Of a stretch of 64,000 nt of DNA, positions 22,236 through 33,661 are shown one piece after another; position 1 is the first letter of the stretch, and each line of letters starts with the position of its first letter. The notes under the pieces are model-generated. The model saw nothing but the letters and a program-made list of their open reading frames with translations, had not been told where the DNA came from and did not search any database. Source of the stretch: Blasia pusilla (lineage: Eukaryota > Marchantiophyta > Marchantiopsida > Blasiales); NCBI GenBank assembly GCA_050084515.1, contig CM114272.1:57722001-57786000 (forward strand). Reading direction: 5' to 3'. The position numbers were made by a program, and so were the translations under genes.

Positions 22236-23891
22236 TGCAACGCTGCCAGTACGAAGGTACTCCAAGACTACTCCATCATCATGAATATCTTTGCCACCTG
22301 TCATCTTCTCACTGGCCTCGGGATCCAAGGACTCTCCACTAGACCTCGCCATCGAAGTCTCCACACTCTGGCTCTCCATAGCCAACATGCCTAAATAGGC
22401 TGACGCGTGCCATCTTGGCACTGACTCCTCATCACTCACTCCATGCCATCGAGCTCTAGTCGCATCTCGCTGACTCGGGCATAGGTTACGACTCAACCCA
22501 TTTGCATCCCGGTTGAGCGTCCCAGGTCTATGTACCATCTGAAAATCATATTCCTGCAACAACAAAGCCCATCCCGCAAGCTTCCCTGTAAGCTTTTCGG
22601 ACTCCATCAACCACTTCAGTGGTTGATGATCAGTGATGATGGTAAAGGGGTTGCCCAATAAGTAACACTTGAAATGTGCGATAGCCCACACCGCAACCAA
22701 GAAGTCACCATCATACGAGCTATACTTCGCCTCTCCAACGTTGTTCGAGCGGCTAGCATAAGCCACCACAAACTCTCTACCCTCATCATCATGTTGGGTG
22801 AGCACCGCTCCAAGCCCCAACATGCTCCAATCTGTGTGCAACTGGAAAGAACGCCCTCGGATCGGTCTCCTCAAGATGGGCGCAGACGTCAACCTGTCCT
22901 TGAGCAACTGGAATGCTCGCTCTTGCTCATCCCCCGAGTGCCACTTTTGATCCACCTTTGTCAGCAAGGTCAGGGGCTTCGTAATCAAACTGAATCCCTT
23001 GACGTACCGCCGATAGAAGTTCGCCAATCCCATGAATACGCCAACACGACTCACATCTGTAGGGCGTGGAATGCGTGAGATAGCCTCTACCTTTGTCTGC
23101 TGAACACCAAGGCCCTCTGGATATATCGTATGACCCAAGTACTCAATCTGGTCGTAGAAGAACTTGCACTTGCAATCGTCGAAACACCTCCTCTAGATGT
23201 CGCTCATGCTCCTCAACCATGGCACTAAAGATTATGATGTCATCAATATAACACCTAGCAAAATCCATACCTGCCAAGATCCTATCCATGACCCTTTGAA
23301 ACTTAGCCGGGGTGTTCTTTAACCCAAATGGTAAGAACCGCCACTGGTACAAACAATCCTTCCCGTGAGGATCGATGCCCCAAAATGTCATCTTCTGCCT
23401 TTCCTCCAATCTGATAGGCAGTTGATGGTATCCGACTTGCAAATCCAATGAACTGAAGATCTTTGCGTGACCAATCGCATCAAAGATCTCCTCAGGGATG
23501 GGCATGGCATACCTATCGGACTTCCTCTGTCGATTCATAGGTTGGTAATCCCCACACATGCGCATATCCGTCCAGTTGCCATGCACATCCTTCTTGGCGG
23601 GCATGACAATGGCACATGCATACTCCCCATGGGACATCTCTACTAGTCTTGCTCTGACCAAGTCATGGCTCCTACTCTGAATCAAAGCCCTCTCAATATC
23701 ACTGTACATGTAGGGTCGTCGGAAGATCGCGTATCACTCGACAACTCAATGCGGATCCCCGGTCCCTTTTGCATACCCAAATCCTCCATGCTAAATGCAA
23801 AGCAGCTCCTATAACTCCTGAGGAACTGATGTATCCGGCGCCGCTCTCCTCTTGTCAACTTAGGGCCCATATCTGGCACCCAAGTCTCCAT
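22236..23891 (-). pseudogene. Ty3 reverse transcriptase and RNase H region
   Basis: The N-terminal part reads METWVPDMGPKLTRGERRRI, the usual leader to Ty3 RT. RT motifs follow: MRMCGDYQPMNRQ, SSLDLQVGYHQL, LPFGLKNTPAKFQRVMD and the active-site CYIDDIIIF at about 23.24 kb. The connection domain has LGHTIY-type sequence and RIPRPTDVSRVGVFMGLANFYRRYVKGFS. RNase H motifs include FQLHTDWSMLGLGAVL, YSSYDGDFLVAVWAI and FTIITDHQPLKWLM. Frame breaks near 23,700 and 23,140 divide the coding region, so this copy is not active. It resembles the rightward relic at 62.1 kb and belongs to the same clade. Confidence 0.9.
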
Positions 23892-24272
23892 CGTGACTAC
23901 GGTAGGACTCTCTGGCGCGGGTATCAGTGGTTGCTATGGTGCAACCCTGTCTCGAACAACAACACGCGGCTGCTCTTCTGCAGCCAACTGCAAACTCTGA
24001 TCTCCTCCACGTGCAGTGCTCTAAACCACGCTCGATGTTGTGGCTATCATCTCTTGGCGTACCTGCAAAACATCCCAAGAAGTCCAAGGATGTCTCTCCC
24101 GATCTCCCCTAGTGTGTTGATCTCCTCGGGTCTCGCCCCTAGCCACTGCCTCCACCATCTCGGTAGGCATGGGGCTCACCAACGCAACCGTTGTGATCTG
24201 TCGCGATCTCATTCGACGCTGCTCAGCCACTGCCAAGCTGAAGATCCATGTGAAGCAGTTCAGGTCCATCGC

Positions 24273-25481
24273 CTAACCCAAGAAATGACGTCGTGATGCC
24301 TCTGATACTGACGGGACTGCCATTACTCTTGCGGGAAATCCCATCGCCCCCTCTCTCTCGTCGGCGTTGGGCTCCACCAACCTCTGAACTTGGTCATCCC
24401 AAACCAAGCCAGGATCGGCCTCCTTGTATGCATAGGAAGCGGGAAAACTCACAAACGTGGGAAAGGCTGCCCGCGACGTGCCTACCTTGTTGACCACAGT
24501 CAGCGGTGGTCGATCATCGTGCTTCACTGCTTGTGATCGACGACTTGGATCTAGAATGGAATCCACTAACAAATGGGAGGGGCGTTCCACTCTCGCATAT
24601 ACCCTCCATAACACCGCATGGGGCACCAAGTTGGTCCACCATAGACGCGGGCGATGGGCTCTAGAACCTACACTCGCCGTATCCAAGAACACTGCTCGGC
24701 CGATCCAGGCACGCACCTGATGAGCACTCGTCACCACCCGTGACTTGGAGTCTCCTAAGATCGGCACATTCTCCAAAATGTAGGCTGGAGAACGAGACTG
24801 GTGCTCCTGCAACTGCCGTAAGACCCTCAAAATCTCCCAAACTAACCTGGACCGAGTGTCAGCCAACCCGCTGCCTCGTCCACCACTCGATTGGCCCTGA
24901 CATGGCCAACCGGAAATGACCAAATCAATGGTCCCTACCCGCTCTAAGTCCTGCGCCCCCAACAATGAAATATCCCTCGGTAGGGAACTCTGGTACCCCT
25001 GTACCGCGGACGTAGACAATAAGTCGAGAAAACGTAGCCGCTGTGCCACATGTCGTAGTGAGACGCGCCTTGCAACATCATCACTCTCCACATACAGGTA
25101 CTGCTGTACTCGCACTCCTCCCTGCAAAACAACAACCAACCCGGTGCTAATCCCTCCAAAGAGATCTAACACTCGAATACCCTCCTCCGGGATACACCAC
25201 ACAATGGGTGTGGTATCCAAGGGTGTCATCGTAGCACTCCCTGCAACCTCGGGTTCCTCAGACCCATCACGCTCCGATGCAAACGTCTTGCTCCACGTGG
25301 TCTGCATGTGCTCATCTGCCAATCGTCGAAGCTTCTCAGTCGAGCCCCACAACGACACCTCTCCTCCACGGAATGATGTAGCTACCATAACATTCCCCTC
25401 CATAGAAATGTCAGAATCGGGAGTATCCTCTGCATGGACATGTCCCTCAATCAAATCACTAGGCCAAGTGATATATGGCAC
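24273..25481 (-). CDS. DNMT3-like cytosine-5 DNA methyltransferase domain in Ty3 polyprotein
   Basis: This 402-residue open segment carries the cytosine-5 methyltransferase motifs in the canonical order. Motif I is RVLDLFGGISTG (about residue 104). A motif II-like acidic site follows (YVESDDVARR). Motif IV is DLVISGWPCQGQSSGG with the catalytic Cys. Motif VI is YILENVPILGDSKSR, motif VIII is GSRAHRPRLWWTNL, and motif X lies around PNADEREGAMGF. The GISTGL start and the RAHRPRLWW stretch are closer to DNMT3 than to DNMT1; motif order is not permuted as in plant DRM. There is no chromatin-reading domain. It lies in frame-compatible position between protease and RT, so it was presumably part of the polyprotein and not an independent gene. 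All expected catalytic residues are present and this segment has no internal stop, unlike its neighbours. The flanking methionine is not necessarily a start. Confidence 0.88.
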   Translation of the reverse strand: MPYITWPSDLIEGHVHAEDTPDSDISMEGNVMVATSFRGGEVSLWGSTEKLRRLADEHMQTTWSKTFASERDGSEEPEVAGSATMTPLDTTPIVWCIPEEGIRVLDLFGGISTGLVVVLQGGVRVQQYLYVESDDVARRVSLRHVAQRLRFLDLLSTSAVQGYQSSLPRDISLLGAQDLERVGTIDLVISGWPCQGQSSGGRGSGLADTRSRLVWEILRVLRQLQEHQSRSPAYILENVPILGDSKSRVVTSAHQVRAWIGRAVFLDTASVGSRAHRPRLWWTNLVPHAVLWRVYARVERPSHLLVDSILDPSRRSQAVKHDDRPPLTVVNKVGTSRAAFPTFVSFPASYAYKEADPGLVWDDQVQRLVEPNADEREGAMGFPARVMAVPSVSEASRRHFLG

Positions 25482-25499
25482 TGCTAAATGCTGCTAAGG

Positions 25500-26100
25500 T
25501 CGCCACCTCTCCTGGCCGTTGCTCGATCACTGCACATGTGAATCGAACGGGTAATGAGCTAAGACGCCCATCACTTGACTGCCATCCTGGTCTGTAGGAC
25601 GTTGACTCCTCCTAATAATCCAGGGCAAACCCCATCGGATATAACACTGCTCCACCAACCAAGACGTCGTAGGACTCTGGATCAGTCACTATCGCCTTGG
25701 CTCGCACCACGGACTCATCTGTAGGATGTCTCGGGCAAATTTTCACCACGACCTCCTGTCGGGTGATACACTGTGTGGTACTCGCTCCACCCAAGGATGT
25801 TTGTATCCGGAATGGACAACGCTCCACATCGGCTCTCGTCAAGCCCAATCCTCTTAATGACGCTTTTCCCAACATCAGGGGTTGCGCTCTTGAATCCAAC
25901 AAGACGCGCTACGGACTAAAAGCTCTACCTCCGGGACTCACCAACTGGAAGACCTCTCCTCGGTTATCCAGCAACACAACACCAGGAGAAGCCATGACAC
26001 GCTCTATCGCGGGTCTAGCGGGCATCTCCGCCATCCTAGCAGCCGCAGCCTGCCATACATCTGACCAAGGGCAGGTCCATCACCTCCTCTACAATCATCT
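25500..26100 (-). pseudogene. Ty3 aspartic protease region
   Basis: The readable sequence is GEVFQLVSPGGRAFSP, then RVLLDSRAQPLMLGK, where retropepsins have D-S/T-G; here Gly is Arg. It continues ADVERCPFRIQTSLGG and ends ESYDVLVGGAVLYPMGFALDY-stop-EE. The TAG near 25,608-25,612 replaces a Trp codon. After it the frame continues into STSYRPGW and then toward the methyltransferase. The Gly-to-Arg change in the catalytic triad and the stop show this copy is inactive. Confidence 0.75.
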
Positions 26101-26749
26101 ATTAACGTGATGCAGGAACTCCAACTCCACGCTCACATAGCGTAGTGGCCAGCCGAAAAGCCTCGGCGGGCGTACCCCCAACATCATAACATCGAAAGTA
26201 GAAAATAAAGGAGCGCGGTACACAATGGTGGCCGCCCCCAACAATGTGCTCGACACATGCCCCTCCTGAGCATCAACAATAGGAATCGTCGTACTTGCTT
26301 CTCCCATTGCCCTCCGTGCCTGCACACCAACAACATCACCAACTCTCCAAGAACTCTGATCAGGACCCATCGATGGGGTCCTCATCGCCTCGCACCCTCC
26401 CCCTCGTTTGATGATGACACAGAAGGAGGTCGAGGTAGTCCCTCAAGTGAAGACCGTCAGAACCTCACGCCACTCCGCGTAAAACCTCTAGAGCTACTCT
26501 CGGGTTCACCACCTCGCCTCTCAAAGTCCCGAACGGACACCGTGATGACCCTCGTGCCCTTCTCACCCGATCACTCTTGCCTTGAGAGTAATTCGTCAAT
26601 CACTCATCCCAAACATGCGGCACTCGATCTACACTCTCCCTCCCCGAGACATGTAACGTGCGACAATAAGCGGCGTGGTGGGACAAATCGACCAGGCTAT
26701 CATCTCATCGATAACCTATCCTCAACTTCGGACATCCCACACAGATCTA

Positions 26750-27540
26750 TGTCCCCTAAACCACATACATAAATGATGCTCTCAACATCCACAGACCCAG
26801 TATCCCCAAATAAACTACCCAAATCCCAGAATCCCTCGCACGTGCAGGGTAAAGGACCAGATTGGGTAACCTGAACACATGTCGATGTCGCTCCTCAGCA
26901 ACTCCAAATCTTGACACCAACTCGGTCGTGGAGACAACTCCTCCAATCAGCAAGTCATACTCCTCCCGTACTGACGTTGCTCAAAACTCCTCGATAGACG
27001 GTGCGTTCCAACGGAACGGTGCGGTGTTGCAGGTGGCACGGAACGGCTACGAACGGCACGGCCCTCGATGATGGGATGCGGCACTCGGTGGCATATCCTC
27101 CTCAATCAAAAATAAACCCACACTCTGCTCCACAATGCCAGAACGGCTTCGCGATCGAGACGGTGCGGTGCGGCCACAAGCGGCACGACGCGGCAATCGG
27201 CGGCGCGTTGCGGCTACGGGCGTCACGGCACGGTACCCAATCTTCGTCGAGCGGCTACCAATCACAATATAACAGCATGAAATCAAAACTCAAACACTAC
27301 AACAAGAGGGCATATGCCATCACAGGTTGATGACGGTGGCGGCCAAACAAAGTACGTGATGGCGACGCAAGTCCGAGAATCAACGAACGTCGTGGAAGAC
27401 CCTCCACTCCGTAACGGCGGCAATAGCAACCAAGGGGTGGACAACGGACGGTGGACCATTGATGATGACGGTTGACCGTTGATGGTAACGGCCGAACGAT
27501 GACGGTGACGGTTGACTGGAGGCTCACGGTACTTACCTAA
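26750..27540. other. GC-rich segment, no gene recognised
   Basis: The centre (about 27,000-27,250) repeats short CGGTGCGG/GGCACGG motifs on the + strand and looks like a decayed tandem repeat or a 5' leader. I see no conserved domain. It may contain the lost 5' end of the Ty3 element. Confidence 0.3.
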
Positions 27541-27720
27541 AATAGTAAGCTCCTCAATATGGCTCCAAATGAGCCAAAACGAAGGGGAAACCTGCTCTCT
27601 CAGGTTTCCCGGGCCTCAGCACGCCATCCTCGACCTCCTAGGCCTGTCCTCCACTACTCTTGAAGACGCTCTGCTAGATCTCACCGATCTATCCTAAAGG
27701 ACATGACATAGATCTCTGTT
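27540..27720. repeat. Repeat family piece shared with 41,935-42,095 and 40,385-40,440
   Basis: Shared landmarks are ATGAGCCAAAA...GGGGAAACCTG, CTCAGGTT and a CTCACCGATCTATCCTAAA-type end. The 41.9-kb copy is in the same direction and the 40.4-kb piece is inverted. These may be LTR fragments of one retroelement family, but no protein domain links them. Confidence 0.5.
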
Positions 27721-27734
27721 TGGATACCTAGAAC

Positions 27735-30700
27735 TTCTATGGACTTACCCATCCAATGAAGCACTTAGAGGTTGTTGAAGTTTTGCTGAAAAATCAAATA
27801 CATATATGCCGTTGTCAAGAAACTTGGGAAACCAAATTAATGGAGGTATCCCATGTACCACACTATGCATGGTTTGGAAGGATATGTAGTACCTAGTCAG
27901 ACAAGAACATAGCTATGAAGGGTGGTAGGTTTTTCATTAGAAATTTCATGGTGGACAAATGTGAGATCATCAACACTGGGCTTGAGTATGAACACAACAT
28001 TTGGGTCAAAGTCAGAGTAGAGTACAACTCGAGGGATATATATATTTGTAATAGAGGCAGTGTTTGATAGTGTGAAACTGATTGCCTTGGGTTCTAGACA
28101 AAAGGGAAGCATAGTCTTGCTGGAAGGCTCCAACAGTTAGGTGGGGCAAGGCACTTATCCCCAAGCAAGGTCTCTGGATGTTTGGAGATGTGAGAGTGAA
28201 TGGCAATGGTATACTGCTGATCACGATGTTGATGTTGAGGGAACTTCAACTGATGGCATTGAATAATAGGCATAAGGCGAGTTCCTCGGCTTGGACTAGG
28301 TTCAACTTCAAGGAAAATGAAAGCTCCATTGTGGACTAAATAGTTGTGGATAAGGAATTCTACACACATAGTGAGAACATCACAATGGATGCAATAGACA
28401 TTGGAAGATCATATCATTCATTGGTTTGGAGAGAGTTGCACCCAAGGCTAAAATGCTCGTTCAAACCAGTGAAGAGAGTGATCAAGAAATGGAGGATAGA
28501 GGTCTTCCCAAATGAGGGGAACAAGAAGGTGTACATCCGCTAGCTAGAAGAAAATCTCTTCGCATTTGACACTTTCATTGAATCTATTATCAAGACCTTT
28601 GGGTTCACAAGAACAACTGTATACATGATGCTAGCATGGTGGGAGTATGGAGTGCCATATGCCTCCAAGATTCCTATTGGCAAGAAATTGATAATATGCA
28701 GCACAACCGTCAAATGGTGGTCCTTAGAAATCAAGGCAACCATTTCCAAACAAAGAGACGCATATGTCACAAGTACCCAAGCCAAGGACAATGCATCCAT
28801 GTGGGCAGAATATGTGGCCCTACGTAAGGAAATCCGTCTCCTCGTGTGCATGCACATGAAGAAATTGAACCAAGCAACATTCTCGTCCATCAACGAGAAT
28901 TTCACTAAGAATAAAAAAAAGTTATGGACGGAAGTGCTGAAATTAAGTAAGGTCACAGACAAAAACGATGTAAAAGCCTTGAAGAGAAAAGACAATGGAA
29001 TGGTGACCATCGCTAAACAAATCCGACATGTGTTGGAAGACCTTTATAAGGGGTTAGGCAAGAAGCCCGCTCGGACATCCCTTGAAGAGCAAAACCTCCA
29101 TAGGATGATGGAGGATTTTGTTGAGATACAACATGAGAAGGTAGATGATGAGGTTGAGTTGGGAAACCCATATAATGATTGGTTCTCCCTGGCTTTTGTG
29201 CGCCTATACTCCTTCAACATTAATCTTTGTTGTTGCAGAAGCGTGCATTTGGTAGGTCACGCTCTCAACGCTGATCTACATCCAAACACACACTCACGTT
29301 AGTTGGGTCTAGATCAATCAACGGTTCTAACTTGCTGAGTCCTCAACTTGGCCTCCCATAAACCTCAACCTTCCTAGTTTTGTGATTTACAACATATGCA
29401 AATCTCGAAAGACTTGGGACAAAAATTTTGGTCGATTATGCAACCTTAAACGACGTTTTGCGCTTGGCAATTCTAACTGTCCAATGGACATCCAATGAGT
29501 CCCTAACCGAAACTCACTCAAAATGAATCACGGATCGGAATCCAAGTGTGGCTCAAAAAGTCCACGTCCTTGGATCAGGTTTGGGTTTCAAATTCGAACC
29601 AAACTCTCGTTCCATCTTATGCCCTTAAGAAGTCGTTTGGTGCTCAAAGTGGGCTTCGTGTTCCAAGAATCCTCGAAGAGATCCCCCCTTACTAGTTCTT
29701 CTCAGGATCATCCTAACTTTAGGGAAAATAGCCGAGCCCCTCAGATTGGCCCTCAATCCGATTGCTTTCACAATGATTTTTGGCCAATATCTCAACGTGT
29801 ACTTATGCGTTTGCTGAGATCTTTGGTACCTTGGAAACGTCTCAAAATAAGATTTCTAACGCGTTCTTACTTGTCTCAAATGCATCTCGGGGATTAACGT
29901 TATGGTCCAAAACACAATCCAATTCCCCAACTACTAGTCCTATTCCAAAATTGGTTCTCACCTCTTTGGCAACCAACCTTCCAAGACTCAACTCATCTCA
30001 AGTCTTGGTTTGGCACTGGTATAGGTTTCTTGGTCGCGATCACTAACGTTCGAAATACACAACTTTGTTCTGCGGTTTGGCTCTTGGACTTTTCCAAGAG
30101 ACCTTTCCAAAAACCACTCCAAAGCGCGATCATCGTAGCCTAAGTCCTTTAGAGTTCTGATGTTTCGCTTGGCGCCTATTTGGTGTTTGTTTGGTTATGA
30201 GGGTCGCAACACTCGCTGAGATGGGAGCAGCAATCAAAAAACTTTTGAACCATGGAGCAAGCAGTGGTGATGAGTTTATGAATGAACTATTGAAGTATGG
30301 CGATGCTATTATGGGTGGTTCTCTAAAGAGCCTCTTCAACCTCGTATAAGTCATCCCACAAAGATGGCGGGTGGGAATCATGGTGAACCTCTTCAAGAAG
30401 GGTGAGCGAGAAGACCCTGGAAACTAAGGGGTATCACATTGTCGAGTGTAGTCAAGAAGCTCCTCTGCCGTATACTCAACAATAAGATCTCTCAGTACTT
30501 GGAGGAGAATTTTGTTATCAAGGAAGGCCTGGTTGGCTTCCGGCAAACCCAGGATGCGTGTATCACATCTTCACCTTCCGTCAGATTATCCAGGGTAGGA
30601 AAAAAGAGGGGAAACCCACCAATTGCTTCTTCCAGGACCTCTAGAAGGCATTCAACAATGTATGAGGTGACGAGCTATCTTATAGCTTGTGGAAGGTGGG

Positions 30701-30830
30701 GCTCAGAGGGAAAATGTGGAGGGTGGTGGAGAAGATTTACCAAAACACAATGAGTAGAGTTATGGGGAATGGCCAAAAGAGTGGGACAATCAACATCAAG
30801 GCAGGACTGGCTCAAGGATGCCCGTGAATC
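27735..30830 (+). pseudogene. LINE (non-LTR retrotransposon) relic
   Basis: The first part (about 27,735-28,450) translates in broken frames to an apurinic-endonuclease-like domain: QETWETKLMEVSHV, a GGRFFIRNF stretch, WTRFNFKENESSIVD and DIGRSYHSLVWREL. A linker frame follows at 28,625-29,190 (WEYVALRKEIRLLV-like, KKLWTEVLKLSK). The reverse transcriptase resumes after about 30,212: IPQRWRVGIMVNLFKKGEREDPGN, GLVGFRQTQDAC, SLWKVGLRGKMWRVV and INIKAGLAQGCP. Roughly 1 kb between the two parts is foreign (29.19-30.21 kb). Numerous stops and shifts occur. Clade assignment is not possible from this. Confidence 0.8.
29190..30210 (+). repeat. LTR-like repeat inserted in the LINE
   Basis: This block aligns along most of its length with 37,960-39,035: CGCCTA...CTCCTT at the left, AAGACTTGGGACA, CAATGGAC...GTCCCTAAC, and TTTTGATGTTTCG-like sequence at the right. 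It ends GGGTCGCAACA here and GGGTTGTGACA in the other copy. The CA end and the absence of coding suggest a solo LTR. I could not find a convincing target duplication, and the left end is blurred by similarity extending past the TGTTGC. Confidence 0.55.
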
Positions 30831-33600
30831 GAGCTCATTCAGGTCCCTTTCAAATTCCTCAACCGTGTCTCTAGAAATCCTAGTCATGCACCCAAGAGAG
30901 GAGACAACATTACTGCATGAAACCTGGGAAAGGAATGAGATCTCTGATTCTTTTAAGGACCCATGGATTGAGCAAGAGTCCACCAAGCTGTAGTTGAGAA
31001 CGAGAACAATGCAAGTGAATCACTTACCCATTTCCACAAGAGCTCAGATCAACTTCTTGACTTGATAATCCAGTCTACCTGCTGACTCAGAACGTGAAGA
31101 GAAATATTAGGACACACAGCAAGAGATGTAAGTCACAAAGATAATACAGCAACAGTTAAAGAAGAGTTCTGAATTTCTTTCCTCATCTCATGCTGTGTGC
31201 TCTTACGCAGGGAACACTTGCCACTTTCTTTAGACTTCAAAACTGACCTGCTTTGTAGTAGTACATGCAAGAGAGCAAAGTATGTATTTGCCGTCTGATT
31301 CCCTGAGCTCACATTCCGATAGTTAGGAGGCTGTAGCAAGCACAGAATTGTCACCATCTTCAGATCTTGGATTTGTCTCTGATCTTCCGTTGTGTTTCAC
31401 TCGAGGATGTGACTCCTCCTGTCGAGTATGATGAGCAAACACTTCTTGCTTGGCCTAGTCTTTTGCCTCCCGTTAGGTTTCTCTCCTTGCAATGATAGTA
31501 CCTTTCCCAGATGATGAATCCGACAAATGATGTCCACAAGGTCTGATTTGCTCACACTCCAATGTCACGCCCTTAAGCCACAAACTGCTGTCTCCCAAAA
31601 GTCTAAGAAGTGCATCTCTCTTTCTCTCTAAAGTCTAAGAAGAATGACGAGAATTTGCTCTGCGAGCTTTAATCTAACAGTTGAGAAAAAACCAAGGGCC
31701 AAAATCACTGACCTAGAACTGTTTCTCTTTCCCTACTCAACAGCTGTTCCTAATTTGATTTCTCCCCGTATTCTGTGAACCCATGAGTTGAGGGAGTGTT
31801 GAGCTCATATACCCATGTGGAACTACAACTGATAGAGGAGATGAGAAACCCTTACAAGAGGAATCACAAGAAGAATGAAAGACAACGGACAACAGCAGCA
31901 CAAAACGCCAAGTTGGTGACAGTGTACCATTTCTTCTTCCACCGATCCAGCACCTGAAGCAGTCCATGCCATGAGTAGGTCGAGCTGATGCTAGAAGAAG
32001 AGCGGCTAAAAACTGGTGAGGAAATCGAAAAATGACAACTGGCCATCCTTCAGTCACTGATCGACAGCAGATCGAACCCTTTTCTTGTATCTTCCGTTAG
32101 TAATGTTGTGAGCGCATACTACATGCCTCCAGCTGCCGTATCGGCTGTGGCTAGAGGCCATCCGCAATACCACAATTCATTTCACCCAACATTTATTGGT
32201 GCCCACTTTCACACGAGTGAATGAGAAAGAGGTCCCAGTTCTAATGTTGTAATCCCTACCGCCCACTCGCATGAATCTACATATCCTACTTCAACCCTCA
32301 TCCAGAATAGGGAGCGCTTTCATCTCCTGGGATACTATGAGCTGACATCACAGGAGCTATGGTTGAGCAGATGTCTGGGCACAATTCGTTGTATGCAGCA
32401 TTCATTGTAGCGGTAGGAAAGTCGTCCCACTGCGAATTCGTAGTTTCCTCAGATGAACCTGCGCATCCTTGTTGTTCTGTTACACCGGAAGCTGGTACGA
32501 CAGTCTCTGTGGCCTATCGGATTAGATTGGTAAGTACGATTCGCTGTCTTCTGCATTTATTGCTGAGATTCCACACGAGCCGCTCCTAATCTATACTTTT
32601 CCTGGGATGATCCCATGCAACCTGGCTGTTGCCGCCCTAAGATCACTGACTAGGGATGGAAACGTTGTGTGGGAAGCCCACCAGGTCTCGATGAAGTCCT
32701 GGAGCTTGATGAGGTGCTTCTCGATTCTTGACCTTCATGAGCGTGCCTGTCCGTTAGTGACTCGGGATTCTTGAGCTGCTTCATGTTCTATCTTGGTCGT
32801 CTGCTTCCGTGGAATCGGCCGAACCTGAAGCCATTCTTGTGCTGGAACGTTCAGGGAACAAGGCTACCTCGAACGGTAAGGAGGATATCATTGCAACTTG
32901 CGGTTGTCGATTTCTTGTGCGGTTGTTTGGATGGAATTTCCTCTCGTTGTCAAAGCTCGCAAACTCCTGCCTAATGATATCTTCCTGTCAGTCCCGTCTG
33001 AAATGCATTTCAACACGTACTTGGCGAGCCTCTGAAAAATGGTGGGTGAGGCATTTCAAATTCTAGGCACCTGAGTTATGTACTTTGGAATGGTATTTAG
33101 TCCAGAGGAACGGAGGATGTACACGTCCAAGGTCCTAGGCTGCAGCTGCTGTTGTTTTCCCTTCACTCAGCTTCCGATACTCAACTCTACTCGGAAAGAG
33201 TACCTTTTGGGCTTGTGCTCGCAAGGATTTCCTGGACGAGCTTCGAGGTTTAGGGTGTCGGGTGTCCAGTCGACAATGTTGCAAGCCACCCCAAGGCACT
33301 ATGCATACAATTGAAACTTCTGGATTGCGAGTGTGCATGTGAAATTTAGAGTCTAGAGCCCATGTCGAAAGTGTAAGAGGATTGAGACTTAGTAAGAGGA
33401 TTAAAGTTCATGGCATTACCGGAATCTGTTTGATTCAAGAAATCTCTGACATTCAAAATGTAGGCCTTGAGGGTATAGGCTCCTGGAGCTGTGACTATAA
33501 TCTGTCAATACTGATGCCTTTCAGAAAATGCCTGTGATTAGTGGATGTCGTGTGGATGAGTTGTCCTGATGCGCGGGCCATCGATGGCAATTTTACTCCA
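30830..33600. other. No gene recognised upstream of the EVE gene
   Basis: No frame has a recognisable domain. The region is more balanced in base composition than the transposon-rich parts and could hold the promoter, leader and first non-coding exons of the EVE gene. I cannot place splice sites reliably. Confidence 0.35.
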
Positions 33601-33661
33601 GTGTAATATAGATTTGCGTTTGACAGAAATGACTGTGGGTTGGCAGAGTGGAGCTAGAAAT

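Larger units (their letters stand above)
22236..26750 (-). mobile_element. Ty3-type retrotransposon relic carrying a DNMT3-like gene
   Basis: Read leftward, the order is: degenerate gag-like region, aspartic protease (25.6-26.1 kb), cytosine-5 methyltransferase (24.27-25.48 kb), reverse transcriptase (23.14-23.89 kb), RNase H (22.24-23.14 kb). Integrase and LTRs are not visible. The element breaks off after the RNase H region at the junction with A4. No target duplication is present there, so this is a recombination or deletion junction and not an insertion end. The upstream limit is uncertain because the gag part is not recognisable. Confidence 0.85.

Noticed and set aside
24916-25497. A 193-codon plus-strand frame opposite the methyltransferase
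   Set aside because: It is the antisense shadow of the cytosine-5 methyltransferase, which has clear catalytic motifs on the minus strand.
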